From Caballeronia temeraria (GTDB taxonomy: Bacteria > Pseudomonadota > Gammaproteobacteria > Burkholderiales > Burkholderiaceae): a stretch of 64,000 bases of DNA. The notes under the pieces were generated by a model. It saw nothing but the letters and a program-made list of their open reading frames with translations, was not told the DNA's origin and made no database searches. The stretch spans positions 186,001 through 250,000 of the forward strand of contig NZ_FCOI02000007.1 in assembly GCF_001544795.2 (NCBI RefSeq), read 5' to 3'. This document shows, in pieces, positions 1 to 9,428 of the stretch. Every line of letters begins with the position of its first letter. Within the stretch, counting starts at the first letter, position 1. A program made the position numbers and the translations under genes.

Positions 1-61
1 CCGAGCGAACGTTGGCCGAACGGACGACCCCGTTCAAAGCCTCCCAGATGCGGCCGATCGC

Positions 62-110
62 GCAAAAACAAAGCGGGCGGAGCTTCGAAAGCTCCGCCCG
101 CCCGTGTTTC
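62..110 (-). terminator. rho-independent terminator of scoAB
   Basis: A perfect 11-bp stem (75-85 with 89-99, loop CGA) is GC-rich. On the minus strand it is followed by a T-rich tract, read from the A-rich stretch at about 65-72. It lies just past the scoB stop codon and would end the scoA-scoB transcript. Confidence 0.8.
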
Positions 111-151
111 GCGCTCACGCCGCGCGAAGCGGCGTTCGTGTCACGCCGAAA

Positions 152-793
152 TTACTTCACGCTCGAGACATCGAGCGGCGCGCCCGTCTTCTTCTGGATT
201 TCCTCGGCCGTCACGCCGTCAGCCAGCTCGACGAGCTTCAGTCCGCCGTTCACGACGTCGATCACGCCGAGATCCGTGATGATGCGGTTCACGACGCCCA
301 CGCCCGTCAGCGGCAGCGTGCACGCTTCGAGAATCTTGTGCTGGTCGCCCTTCGCGACGTGCTCCATCAGCACGACCACGCGCTTCACGCCGGCGACGAG
401 GTCCATCGCGCCGCCCATGCCCTTGATCATCTTGCCGGGGATCATCCAGTTCGCGAGATCGCCCTTCTTGCTGATCTGCATTGCGCCGAGGATCGCCAGA
501 TTGATGTGGCCGCCGCGAATCATCGCGAACGAATCCGCCGACGAAAAGATCGACGAGCCCGGCAGCGTCGTCACGGTCTGCTTGCCGGCGTTGATGAGAT
601 CGGCGTCGACTTCGTCTTCATACGGCGACGGGCCGATCCCGAGCAGGCCGTTTTCCGATTGCAGCCACACTTCCATGCCGTCCGGAACGTGATTGGCGAC
701 GAGCGTCGGCAAGCCGATGCCCAGGTTCACGTAGAAGCCGTCCTGCAGTTCCTGCGCCGCACGCGCGGCCATCTGGTCACGAGTCCAAGCCAT
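152..793 (-). CDS. scoB: 3-oxoacid (succinyl-CoA:acetoacetate) CoA-transferase subunit B
   Basis: The 213-aa protein is the beta subunit of a class I CoA transferase, which moves CoA from succinyl-CoA to acetoacetate through a glutamyl-CoA thioester. The subunit-B signature SENGLLG sits at residues 46-52 and E47 is the expected catalytic glutamate. Length is normal for the family. The chosen ATG follows the scoA stop by 2 bp and has an AAGGAGAG ribosome site inside the end of scoA; the longer frame upstream is just scoA DNA read out of frame. Co-transcription and translational coupling with scoA are clear. A 3-oxoadipate transferase (PcaJ) is the main alternative, but no protocatechuate genes are nearby. 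Confidence 0.93.
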   Translation of the reverse strand: MAWTRDQMAARAAQELQDGFYVNLGIGLPTLVANHVPDGMEVWLQSENGLLGIGPSPYEDEVDADLINAGKQTVTTLPGSSIFSSADSFAMIRGGHINLAILGAMQISKKGDLANWMIPGKMIKGMGGAMDLVAGVKRVVVLMEHVAKGDQHKILEACTLPLTGVGVVNRIITDLGVIDVVNGGLKLVELADGVTAEEIQKKTGAPLDVSSVK

Positions 794-795
794 GA

Positions 796-1500
796 TTACT
801 CTCCTTTCGCGCGGACGATGCGTTGTTCGATGCGCTTTTCCGGGTGCGCATTCAGCACGAGGCGTTGCACGAAGATGCCAGGCGTATGGATATGGTCCGG
901 ATCCAGCTCGCCCGTCTCGACGATCTCTTCGACTTCGGCGACGGTGATCTTGCCGGCCATCGCGCAATTCGGGTTGAAGTTGCGCGCCGTGCGGCGATAG
1001 ATCAGGTTGCCGGACTTGTCGGCCTTCCAGGCTTTGACGAGCGCGACATCGGCGGTCAGCGAATGTTCGAGCACGTAGTGGTTCTCGCCGAACTGGCGCG
1101 TTTCCTTGCCATCGGCGATCACGGTGCCGAAACCGGTGTTCGTGAAGAACGCCGGAATGCCCGCGCCGCCCGCGCGCAGCTTCTCGGCGAGCGTGCCCTG
1201 CGGCGTGAATTCGAGCTCGAGTTCGCCGGCGAGATACTGCCGCTCGAACTCCTTGTTTTCGCCGACGTACGACGAAATCATCTTCTTGATCTGGCGCGTC
1301 TCGAGCAGCAGACCGAGGCCGAAGCCGTCGACGCCCGCGTTATTGCTGATGCAGGTGATGTCCTTCACGCCCGTGTCGCGCAGTGCCGCGATGAGCGCTT
1401 CGGGAATGCCGCAGAGCCCGAAACCGCCGACGGCGAACGTCTGCCCGTCCTTGACGATGTCCTCGAGCGCGGCTTTCGCGCTGGGATAGACCTTGTTCAT
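796..1500 (-). CDS. scoA: 3-oxoacid CoA-transferase subunit A
   Basis: The 234-aa alpha subunit is the partner of the scoB product and together they form a cytoplasmic CoA transferase for ketone bodies or acetoacetate. The glycine-rich signature [13 protein letters not shown] is at residues 25-37 and the rest aligns with the SCOT subunit A type ([14 protein letters not shown] motifs). The ATG at 1500 has a GGAAGGGA ribosome site; upstream extensions in frame lack family similarity. It is divergent from a PAS-LuxR regulator gene about 220 bp away, so the shared intergenic region may hold control sites for both. Confidence 0.93.
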   Translation of the reverse strand: MNKVYPSAKAALEDIVKDGQTFAVGGFGLCGIPEALIAALRDTGVKDITCISNNAGVDGFGLGLLLETRQIKKMISSYVGENKEFERQYLAGELELEFTPQGTLAEKLRAGGAGIPAFFTNTGFGTVIADGKETRQFGENHYVLEHSLTADVALVKAWKADKSGNLIYRRTARNFNPNCAMAGKITVAEVEEIVETGELDPDHIHTPGIFVQRLVLNAHPEKRIEQRIVRAKGE

Positions 1501-1720
1501 CTGTGTGTCCCTTCCATGTTTGAAACCAACTGAAAATCGGCTTTTTGGCGCCGCCGATGCGCTTCTTTGAGCGCGCCGCGCGGCCTTTTGGCGTGGCACA
1601 AGAGTACTTTGGGCCGATGATCCGGCACAATACGCAAAAATACATAAGTCATTGCCCGCGCGCTTTTGGTTCCCGGCGCTTTTCGCCGCGAAACGAGAGT
1701 CCCCGCGCGCCCGATTTCAC

Positions 1721-2266
1721 ATGCGTGCACTGGATTATCAAACCGCGTTTCATCTCGCGCCCGTGGGGCTCGTGCTTTCGCGCGAGCGCACCATCGAGGA
1801 CTGCAACGCGCAGCTCTGCGCGATCTTCGGCTCCGCGCGCGAGGCGCTCATCGGCAAGTCGTTCGAGGTGCTGTATCCGTCGCCGGACGAATTCGCGCGC
1901 ATCGGCGAGCGCATCGCCGCGCACATCAGCAAGGAAGGCACGTATAGCGACGACCGCATCATGAAGCGCAAGAACGGCGAGCTGTTCTGGTGCCACGTGA
2001 CCGGCCGCGCGCTCGATCAGGCTGCGCCGCATGCGGCCGGCGTCTGGACATTCGAGGATTTGAGCGCGACGCGGCGGGTCGCGATCGAACTGACGCCGCG
2101 CGAGCGCGAGATCGCCGCGCAGCTCGTGACGGGCAAGACGAGCAAGCAGATTGGCCGGGTGCTCGAAATCAGCCCGCGTACAGTGGATATCTACCGCGCG
2201 CGCCTCATGAGAAAGTACGACACGGGCAACGCCACCGAGCTGCTGCAACGGCTGCTCGGCACCTGA
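1721..2266 (+). CDS. PAS domain LuxR-type transcriptional regulator
   Basis: A two-domain regulator of 181 aa. Residues 5-115 form a PAS sensor fold (entry motif APVGLVLS, later MKRKNGELFWCHVTGRAL). Residues 124-166 form a LuxR-type helix-turn-helix (LTPREREIAAQLVTGKTSKQIG, then SPRTVDIYRARLMRKY). There is no receiver domain, so it probably senses a small ligand or cofactor through PAS and not by phosphotransfer. I chose the ATG at 1721 because the extension to 1652 is arginine/proline-rich and precedes the PAS start. Divergent orientation makes scoAB a candidate target; that is inference. It converges with the thioesterase gene, leaving only 9 bp. Confidence 0.82.
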   Translation: MRALDYQTAFHLAPVGLVLSRERTIEDCNAQLCAIFGSAREALIGKSFEVLYPSPDEFARIGERIAAHISKEGTYSDDRIMKRKNGELFWCHVTGRALDQAAPHAAGVWTFEDLSATRRVAIELTPREREIAAQLVTGKTSKQIGRVLEISPRTVDIYRARLMRKYDTGNATELLQRLLGT

Positions 2267-2275
2267 GCTGCGCGT

Positions 2276-2713
<438 letters not shown>

Positions 2714-2732
2714 TGCGTGCGTTCAGAAAAGT

Positions 2733-3506
2733 TCAGAGCGAGAAGCCATCGTCCGCTGAAATGACCGAGCCGTTCATGAACTGCGATTCATCGGCGGCGA
2801 GCAACAGAAGCAGGCCGTCGAGATCGTTGGGCGAACCCACGCGGCGGCGCGGCAGCATCGATATGAGCTTTTGCCCCTGCTCGGTCTTCCAGTGATGGTG
2901 ATTGATTTCGGTGTCGATATAACCCGGGCAGATCGCGTTGACGTTGATGCCGTGGCGGCCCCATTCGAGCGCCATGGCCTTCGTCATCTGCACGACGGCG
3001 GCCTTGCTCATCGAATAGAGGCCGATCTGCGGAAACACGCGCAGTCCCGCCACCGACGCCACGTTGATGATGCGATACGCCGGCTTGGCCGCGCTGTTGC
3101 CGCGCATGATCATGCGCTTGGCCACTTCCTGCGCGACGAAAAACGCGCCCCGCACGTTCGTGCCGAACACGAACTCGTAGTCCGCCGGCGTGACCTCGGT
3201 AAGCTTTTGCGTGGTCGACACGCCCGAGTTATTCACGAGGATGTCGATGGTACCCGCTTCGGTCTCCGCGTGCGCGATCGCGGACTTGATGCTCTGGTAA
3301 TCGGTGACGTCGAGCGTGACGACGTGCGCAGCGCCGCCCGACGCCTCGATCTCGGCCCGCAACTCCTTCAGCCGCTCGGTGCGCCGGCTCGCGAGCACCA
3401 CTTTGGCGCCCGCCTGCGACAACACCTGCGCGAAACGCTTGCCCAAACCGCTGGACGCGCCGGTGATCAGCGCGACCTTGCCTTCCAGGTTGATCGAACG
3501 GCCCAT
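2733..3506 (-). CDS. SDR family oxidoreductase
   Basis: A classical short-chain dehydrogenase of 257 aa. The cofactor motif TGASSGLG is at residues 15-22, the structural motif is NNSG (92-95, where NNAG is usual), the catalytic serine is near 151, and YSMSK at 164-168 supplies Tyr and Lys. The basic residues after the second strand (SRRTER) suggest NADP preference. It resembles 3-oxoacyl reductase/3-hydroxyacyl dehydrogenase type SDRs. It heads a two-gene unit with the thioesterase and is divergent from ETF-QO, with a 16-bp palindrome between the two promoters, so a role in acyl-CoA metabolism is plausible. Confidence 0.87.
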   Translation of the reverse strand: MGRSINLEGKVALITGASSGLGKRFAQVLSQAGAKVVLASRRTERLKELRAEIEASGGAAHVVTLDVTDYQSIKSAIAHAETEAGTIDILVNNSGVSTTQKLTEVTPADYEFVFGTNVRGAFFVAQEVAKRMIMRGNSAAKPAYRIINVASVAGLRVFPQIGLYSMSKAAVVQMTKAMALEWGRHGINVNAICPGYIDTEINHHHWKTEQGQKLISMLPRRRVGSPNDLDGLLLLLAADESQFMNGSVISADDGFSL

Positions 3507-3610
3507 TGTGCTTCCTTGTTGTATGGTTGGCTCAACGCCCAGGCAGGCACGCGGGTGCGCAGATCAAGGGCAATAAGCGTCAACACCGATAGCGCGGGTG
3601 TCGTGAATAA

Positions 3611-3626
3611 TAGTACGATCGTGCTA
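3611..3626. promoter_or_regulatory. TetR-type operator-like palindrome
   Basis: TAGTACGATCGTGCTA is a 16-bp palindrome with a single mismatched pair and A/T-rich flanks. It lies in the roughly 210-bp gap between the SDR gene (minus) and ETF-QO (plus). Size and symmetry fit operators of TetR-family fatty-acid regulators such as those controlling beta-oxidation genes in betaproteobacteria. The regulator is not in this window. Confidence 0.5.
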
Positions 3627-3714
3627 AATTGGCGAGCTTTGGTTGCGGCCCGCCTCACCTTCCCTGAAAATACGCGATCCCGAAAGGGCATTCTAACGGC
3701 ACATAGGAGCATTG

Positions 3715-5388
3715 ATGACCCCGGCGAGCCTCATCGAGCAATACGGTCCCCGCGAATCGATGGAATACGACGTCGTTATCGTCGGCGGCGGGCCAGCCGG
3801 TTTGTCGGCGGCCATCCGGTTGAAGCAACTGGCGGAGGAGAAAGGCGTCGAAATCGGCGTCTGCGTTCTGGAGAAAGGCTCCGAGATCGGGGCGCATATC
3901 CTGTCGGGCGCCGTCATGGACCCGCGCGGCCTGTCCGAGCTCATTCCCGACTGGAAGGAAAAAGGCGCGCCGCTCGACGTCGAAGTGACCGAAGACCGCT
4001 TCCTGTTCCTCTCGCAGAACGACGCGAAGCAGGTGCCGAACTGGCTGCTTCCCGACAACTTCAAGAATCACGGCAACTACGTCATTTCGCTCGCGAACGT
4101 CACGCGCTGGCTCGGGCAACAGGCCGAGGCGCTGGGCGTCGAGATCTTTCCGGGCTTTCCGGCTGCGGAAATCCTGTATGCCGATGACGGCTCGGTGCGC
4201 GGCGTCGTCACGGGCAACATGGGCGTCGGCAAGGACGGCCAGCCGACCGAAAACTTCCAGCTCGGCATGGAATTGCACGCGAAATACACGCTCTTCTGCG
4301 AAGGCGCGCGCGGGCATCTGGGCCGTCAGCTCATCGAGAAATTCAGGCTCAACCAGAATTCCGATCCGCAGGTGTACGGCATCGGCATCAAGGAATTGTG
4401 GGAAATCGATCCGGTCAAGCACAAGCCCGGCCTCGTGATCCACACCGCCGGCTGGCCGCTCGAACCCGACACTTACGGCGGCTCGTTCCTCTATCACATG
4501 GACAACAACCAGGTGGTGGTCGGGTTCGTCGTCGGGCTCGGGTACTCGAATCCGTATCTGTCGCCGTTCGAGGAATTCCAGCGCTACAAGACACATCCGT
4601 CGATCCGCGCGTTCCTCGAAGGCGGCAAGCGCATTTCCTACGGCGCGCGCGCGATCACGGCCGGCGGCCTGATGTCGCTGCCGAAGCTCGCGTTCCCCGG
4701 CGGCGCGCTCGCGGGCGACGACGCCGGTTTCCTCAATGCCTCGCGCATCAAAGGTTCGCACGCGGCGATCAAGTCGGGCAAGATGGCCGCCGAAGCCGCC
4801 TTCGAAGCGGTTCAGGCAGGCCGCCAGAACGACGAACTCACGGCTTATCCCGAAGCGTTCGACACGTCCTGGCTCAAGACCGAGTTGCATCGCGCGCGCA
4901 ACTTCAAGCAGTGGATGAGCAAGGGCCTGTACCTCGGCACCTTCATGGTCGGTCTGGAGCAAAAGGTGATGGGCGGCAACGTGCCGTGGACGCTGCATCA
5001 TCAGCACTGGGATCACGAGATGCTGAAGCCGGCGTCGCAGTGCAAGCCGATCGTCTATCCGAAGCCCGATGGCAAGCTCACGTTCGACCGTCTCTCGTCG
5101 GTGTTCATCTCGAACACGAATCACGAAGAGAACCAGCCCGCGCACCTGACGCTGAAGGATGCGAGCGTGCCGGTCAACGTGAATCTGCGCACCTACGCCG
5201 GTCCGGAAGCGCGCTTCTGCCCGGCAGCGGTGTACGAGTTCGTGAAGGACGACGAAGGCGGCGACCGTTTGCAGATCAACGCGCAGAACTGCGTGCACTG
5301 CAAGACGTGCGACATCAAGGACCCGACGCAGAACATCGTGTGGGTCACGCCGGAAGGCGGCGGCGGGCCGAACTATCCGAACATGTGA
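3715..5388 (+). CDS. electron transfer flavoprotein-ubiquinone oxidoreductase
   Basis: A 557-aa membrane-associated flavoprotein that passes electrons from acyl-CoA dehydrogenases, through ETF, to the quinone pool. The FAD-binding GGGPAG is at residues 24-29 of an N-terminal Rossmann fold. The C-terminus carries the 4Fe-4S cluster cysteines in FCPAAVYEF and NCVHCKTCDIKDPTQN, and ends in the family's typical PEGGGGPNYPNM. Length matches bacterial ETF-QO. AGGAGC lies 4 nt before the ATG; a TTG immediately before it would add one residue. Monocistronic, with a strong terminator just after it. It would serve the many acyl-CoA dehydrogenases encoded near 51-62 kb. Confidence 0.95.
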   Translation: MTPASLIEQYGPRESMEYDVVIVGGGPAGLSAAIRLKQLAEEKGVEIGVCVLEKGSEIGAHILSGAVMDPRGLSELIPDWKEKGAPLDVEVTEDRFLFLSQNDAKQVPNWLLPDNFKNHGNYVISLANVTRWLGQQAEALGVEIFPGFPAAEILYADDGSVRGVVTGNMGVGKDGQPTENFQLGMELHAKYTLFCEGARGHLGRQLIEKFRLNQNSDPQVYGIGIKELWEIDPVKHKPGLVIHTAGWPLEPDTYGGSFLYHMDNNQVVVGFVVGLGYSNPYLSPFEEFQRYKTHPSIRAFLEGGKRISYGARAITAGGLMSLPKLAFPGGALAGDDAGFLNASRIKGSHAAIKSGKMAAEAAFEAVQAGRQNDELTAYPEAFDTSWLKTELHRARNFKQWMSKGLYLGTFMVGLEQKVMGGNVPWTLHHQHWDHEMLKPASQCKPIVYPKPDGKLTFDRLSSVFISNTNHEENQPAHLTLKDASVPVNVNLRTYAGPEARFCPAAVYEFVKDDEGGDRLQINAQNCVHCKTCDIKDPTQNIVWVTPEGGGGPNYPNM

Positions 5389-5403
5389 TGTTTCGACGCT
5401 GAA

Positions 5404-5450
5404 ATGAAAACGGGCGCCGGGTTTGAAACCGGCGCCCGTCTTGTTTTTAT
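5404..5450. terminator. bidirectional terminator between ETF-QO and aroC
   Basis: An 11-bp GC-rich stem (5410-5420 with 5429-5439) is flanked by an A-run on the left and CTTGTTTTT on the right. It lies between convergent genes, so it can stop transcripts from both sides. Confidence 0.85.
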
Positions 5451-5456
5451 TTGTGC

Positions 5457-6563
5457 TTACTTGCCCGGCGCCTGCGCCGCGATCTTCGGCGTGTCGACGA
5501 CGACATCGCCGCATTGCGCACGATGCCGCAGCGCGTGGTCCATCAGCACCAGCGCGAGCAGCGCTTCGGCGATCGGCGTCGCGCGAATGCCGACGCACGG
5601 ATCGTGACGGCCGAAGGTTTCGACCGTCGCGCTCGCGCCTTCCTTGTCGATGGACTGGCGCGGCGTGCGGATGCTCGACGTCGGCTTGATCGCAATCGAC
5701 ACCGTGATGTCCTGTCCGCTCGAAATGCCGCCGAGAATGCCGCCCGCGTTATTGGTCACGAAGCCTTCGGGCGTCATTTCGTCGCCATGCTGCGAACCGC
5801 GTTGCGCGACGCTCGCAAAGCCCGCGCCGATTTCGACGGCCTTCACCGCGTTCAGGCCCATCATCGCGTGGGCGATGTCGGCATCCAGACGATCGTAAAG
5901 CGGCTCGCCGAGACCGACCGGCACGCCCGTGGCCACAACCTCGATGCGCGCCCCGACCGAATCGCCGTCGCGGCGCAGGTTGTCCATGTATGCCTCGAGC
6001 TGCGGCACGATCTCTTCGTTCGCCGAGAAGAACGGATTCTCCGGCACGTACTGCCAGTCGACGAACGGAATCTCGATTTCACCGAGCGCGCTCATGCGGC
6101 CGTGCGTCTCGAGACCGAACTTCTCGCGCAGCCACTTCTTCGCGACCGCGCCGGCGGCAACCGTCGGCGCGGTCAGACGCGCGGACGACCGGCCGCCGCC
6201 GCGATAATCGCGCACGCCGTACTTCTGCCAGTAGGTGTAGTCCGCGTGACCGGGACGGAACGTCTGCGCGATGTTGCCGTAGTCCTTGCTGCGCTGATCG
6301 GTATTGCGGATCAGCAGCGCGATGGGCGTGCCCGTGGTCACGCCTTCGAACACGCCGGAAAGAATCTCGACCTGATCCGCTTCCTGGCGCTGCGTCACGT
6401 GGCGCGACGTGCCGGGGCGGCGCCGGTCGAGTTCGATCTGGATATCGGCTTCCGTGAGCGCCATGCCCGGCGGGCAGCCGTCGATCACGCAGCCGATCGC
6501 CGGACCATGCGACTCGCCGAAATTCGTGACGGTGAAGAGCGTGCCAAGGGTATTGCCGGACAT
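5457..6563 (-). CDS. aroC: chorismate synthase
   Basis: The 368-aa enzyme converts 5-enolpyruvylshikimate-3-phosphate to chorismate, the last common step to aromatic amino acids, folate and quinones, using reduced FMN. The N-terminal signature GESHGPAIG, the middle RGGGRSSAR and the C-terminal [13 protein letters not shown] region are all present and length is typical. The ATG gives the family N-terminus MSGNTLG. It lies 54 bp downstream of the LplT-PlsC gene on the same strand and may be read through from it. Confidence 0.97.
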   Translation of the reverse strand: MSGNTLGTLFTVTNFGESHGPAIGCVIDGCPPGMALTEADIQIELDRRRPGTSRHVTQRQEADQVEILSGVFEGVTTGTPIALLIRNTDQRSKDYGNIAQTFRPGHADYTYWQKYGVRDYRGGGRSSARLTAPTVAAGAVAKKWLREKFGLETHGRMSALGEIEIPFVDWQYVPENPFFSANEEIVPQLEAYMDNLRRDGDSVGARIEVVATGVPVGLGEPLYDRLDADIAHAMMGLNAVKAVEIGAGFASVAQRGSQHGDEMTPEGFVTNNAGGILGGISSGQDITVSIAIKPTSSIRTPRQSIDKEGASATVETFGRHDPCVGIRATPIAEALLALVLMDHALRHRAQCGDVVVDTPKIAAQAPGK

Positions 6564-6617
6564 GAGCGTCGACCTGAAAAAAAGTGTCGGGGGAAACCGC
6601 TATTATGCCAGCGCCGT

Positions 6618-8558
6618 CTACCGCCGCGCACCGCGCAAGGCCGACACGGCTTCCTGCAGATGCGCGGGCGTCGCGTCCTGCGGCGCGATCGGTTCGCCGA
6701 CCGCGAGCGTCAGCCGCGTCATCGCGCCGCGATGGATCGGCCGCGGCCATTGCGCGTCCTCGTGGCGCGAAAACACGCTGCCCCAGAGGCCGCGCAACGC
6801 CATCGGCACGACGGGCGCCGGGTGGCGTCGCAGAATCTCGGCGATGCCGTGCCGGAACGGATTGATCTCGCCGGTGCGCGTCAATTTGCCTTCGGGAAAG
6901 ATGCAGACGAGATCGCCCTCGTCCAATGCCTTCGCGCACGCGGAATAGGCGCGTTCGAGCATCTCCGGGTCTTCGTGCGCGGGCGCGATCGGAATCGCCT
7001 TCACATGCCGGAACATCCAGCCGACGAACGGCGTGCGGAAGATGCGGTGATCCATCACGAAGCGGATCGGGCGCGGGCTCTCGGCCATGATGACGACCGC
7101 ATCGACGAAACTCACGTGATTGCACACGAGCACGGCCGCGCCGCGCGCCGGGATGCGCCCGGCATCGACGAGACGAATGCGATAGAACGTGTGCACCAGA
7201 ATCCACGCGATGAAACGCAGCAGGAACTCCGGCACGAGCGAATAGATATAGACGGCGACGACGACATTGAGCAGCGCGGTCGTCAGAAAGAGCCCCGGAA
7301 TGCCGACGCCGAACGACGTGAGCGCGAGCGCCATCAGCGACGAGACGATCATGAAGAACGAATTCAGGATGTTGTTCGCGGCGATGATGCGCGCGCGATG
7401 CGTCGGCTGACTGCGCGCCTGAATCAGCGCGTAGAGCGGCACGCTGTAGAAGCCGCCGAACATCGCGAGCAGAAACAGGTCGGCGAGAATGCGCCAGTGC
7501 GCGAGCATCGACAGGAATTCGCTGACGTTGAGCAGATGCCCCGCCGGCGCGATGCGATGGCTCGCGAAGAACAGGTCGATTGCGAACACGCTGATGCCGA
7601 TCGAGCCGAGCGGCACGAGCCCGATCTCGACGCGCCGCTTCGAAAGCCGCTCGCACAGAAGCGAGCCCGTGCCGATGCCGATGGAAAATGTCGCGAGCAG
7701 AATGGTCACGACATCCGGATCGGCGGAGAGCACGTCCTTCGCGAAATTGAAGAACGACGTGAGAAAGGTCGCGCCGACGAACCACAGCCACGAAATGCCG
7801 AGCAGGCTCAGAAACACGGTGCGGTTCTGCTTCGCGAGCTCGAGATTGCGCCACGTCTCCGAGAACGGATTCCAGTTGATGCGCAGATCGGGCTGCGACG
7901 CGGCCGACTTCGGCACAAACACGGACGCCACGCGCCCGATGATCGCGAACGCGATGCACGCGAACGCGAGCAGCATCGCGCCGTGTTCCGATGCGCCCGC
8001 CGCCGCCCCGCCGATGATCGTGCCGATCAGGATCGCGACGAACGTGCCCATCTCGACGAGTCCGTTGCCGCCTACAAGTTCATGCGAATCGAGATGCTGC
8101 GGCAGATAGGCGTATTTCACCGGCCCGAAAACGGTCGAATGCACGCCCATCAGGAACGTGCACGCATAAAGAAGCGGCGCGCTGTGCAGCACGAAGCCCG
8201 CGCCGCCGATCAGCATCACGACGATCTCGAAGCTCTTCACGATACGCGCGAGCACGGCCTTGTCGTACTTATCGGCGATCTGGCCGGAAGTCGCGGAAAA
8301 CAGCACGAACGGCACGATGAAGATCGCGGAAATGAGAAACGCGGCGGTTTTCGGATCGACGCCGGAAAAGCGCGCGGCCTGGAACGTCACGAGCGACGTG
8401 AAACCGACCTTGAAGACGTTGTCGTTCATCGCGCCGAGGAACTGCGTCCAGAAAAACGGCGCGAAACGGCGCTCGCGCAACAGGCGGAACTGGCTGTCGC
8501 CCTCTGCATGCGTACGCCGGGAAGTGCGCGATGAAGCGCGCAGCGGTTTATCACTCAT
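6618..8558 (-). CDS. MFS lysophospholipid transporter fused to PlsC-type acyltransferase
   Basis: A 646-aa fusion. Residues about 30-445 are a major-facilitator transporter of the LplT type (FFWTQFLGAMNDN near 36-47, then repeated hydrophobic helices). Residues about 455-646 are a glycerophospholipid acyltransferase with the catalytic H-x4-D motif (H481, D486) and the substrate motif FPEGKLTRTG (554-563). Known logic in enterobacteria: LplT flips lysophospholipid inward and Aas re-acylates it. Here flippase and acyltransferase are one chain, with no acyl-ACP synthetase domain, so the acyl donor must come from elsewhere. Upstream lies the CBS-domain gene, separated by a terminator. Confidence 0.88.
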   Translation of the reverse strand: MSDKPLRASSRTSRRTHAEGDSQFRLLRERRFAPFFWTQFLGAMNDNVFKVGFTSLVTFQAARFSGVDPKTAAFLISAIFIVPFVLFSATSGQIADKYDKAVLARIVKSFEIVVMLIGGAGFVLHSAPLLYACTFLMGVHSTVFGPVKYAYLPQHLDSHELVGGNGLVEMGTFVAILIGTIIGGAAAGASEHGAMLLAFACIAFAIIGRVASVFVPKSAASQPDLRINWNPFSETWRNLELAKQNRTVFLSLLGISWLWFVGATFLTSFFNFAKDVLSADPDVVTILLATFSIGIGTGSLLCERLSKRRVEIGLVPLGSIGISVFAIDLFFASHRIAPAGHLLNVSEFLSMLAHWRILADLFLLAMFGGFYSVPLYALIQARSQPTHRARIIAANNILNSFFMIVSSLMALALTSFGVGIPGLFLTTALLNVVVAVYIYSLVPEFLLRFIAWILVHTFYRIRLVDAGRIPARGAAVLVCNHVSFVDAVVIMAESPRPIRFVMDHRIFRTPFVGWMFRHVKAIPIAPAHEDPEMLERAYSACAKALDEGDLVCIFPEGKLTRTGEINPFRHGIAEILRRHPAPVVPMALRGLWGSVFSRHEDAQWPRPIHRGAMTRLTLAVGEPIAPQDATPAHLQEAVSALRGARR

Positions 8559-8618
8559 GGGTCTTACGGATTAAGTAGAGTCCGGCGTTGATCGCTCGTA
8601 GCGCGATCGAATCCGAAC

Positions 8619-8647
8619 GAAAAAAAAGCGCGCCTGTGGGGCGCGCT
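8619..8647 (-). terminator. rho-independent terminator after CBS-domain gene
   Basis: An 8-bp GC stem (8627-8634 with 8640-8647) is followed on the minus strand by an uninterrupted T-run, read from the A-run that begins at 8620. It separates the CBS-domain gene from the LplT-PlsC gene downstream. Confidence 0.85.
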
Positions 8648-8725
8648 GCGGATGATGAATTCCGTGTAGAGCATCGGCTCGGTCGCCATCTGCCGCGAAG
8701 CCAGTTCCTCGCGGCACATCGATGT

Positions 8726-9178
8726 TCAGCGGGCTTCTTCCTGCTGCTCCGGCCAGTCACGGATATAGGCCTTCAGCATGCGGTTCTCGAAACCCTGCTC
8801 TTCCACGACCGCCTTGGCCACGTCATAAAACGAGATGACGCCCATCAACTGGCGTTTATCCATGACCGGCAGATAGCGCACGTGATGCTCGAGCATCATG
8901 CGGCGCACTTCGTTCACGTCCGTTTCCGGCGTGCAGGTGAGCGGATGGTCGTCCATGATCTTGCGGATGGTCGTGGCGCCGACCGAGCCGCTGTTGTTGT
9001 GCAAGGTCAGGATGATCTCGCGGAAGGTCAGCATGCCGACGAGATCGCCGTACTCCATGACGACGAGCGAGCCGATATCGTGCGCGGCCATGGTGTCGAC
9101 CGCTTCGGAAACCGGCGTGTCGGGTGTCACGGTGAACAGCGTATTGCCTTTCACCTTCAGAATGTCGCTGACTCGCAT
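8726..9178 (-). CDS. tandem CBS-domain protein
   Basis: A 150-aa protein made almost wholly of two CBS motifs (about residues 8-60 and 72-130), a Bateman module that binds adenine nucleotides or related ligands. No enzyme or channel domain is attached. Stand-alone CBS proteins of this size usually regulate other proteins or sense energy charge; the target is unknown. The segments SEAVDTMAAHDIGSLVVME and RRMMLEHHVRYLPVMD show the typical CBS pattern. It is followed by its own terminator, so it is probably monocistronic. Confidence 0.85.
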   Translation of the reverse strand: MRVSDILKVKGNTLFTVTPDTPVSEAVDTMAAHDIGSLVVMEYGDLVGMLTFREIILTLHNNSGSVGATTIRKIMDDHPLTCTPETDVNEVRRMMLEHHVRYLPVMDKRQLMGVISFYDVAKAVVEEQGFENRMLKAYIRDWPEQQEEAR

Positions 9179-9428
9179 GACTGTCTCCTCGCGAATGCCT
9201 GTTCAGATGCCCAAACGATTGATGAAATGATAGGTCGATGCTATCGGAAAGGCCCGCAAAAGGAAAGCGAACCGGACCGCCGGACCGCCCGCATCGGCCG
9301 AATGGACAAGGCTTTGCGCGATGATGGGCCGCGCGTTCGCCCTAGGTTTGGGCGCGCGCATCCGATGTTAGGATGATTGACCCTCATTTTCCGCCGCACG
9401 CCGGCGCCGCCCCGCGCGCCGGCCTCCT

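Noticed and set aside
1594..1613. TGGCAC...TTTGG, a sigma-54 promoter look-alike
   Set aside because: The GG to GC spacing needed for sigma-54 (GG-N10-GC) is not met.
1721..2266. PAS-LuxR protein as regulator of the G-run/C-run operators
   Set aside because: It is 50 kb away, next to scoAB, and no matching element lies beside it. Nothing links it to the island.
3655..5598. A 647-codon minus-strand open frame
   Set aside because: It is the shadow of ETF-QO and crosses the bidirectional terminator.
5451..8534. A 1027-codon plus-strand open frame
   Set aside because: It is antisense to aroC and the LplT-PlsC gene and has the same arginine/histidine-rich shadow composition.
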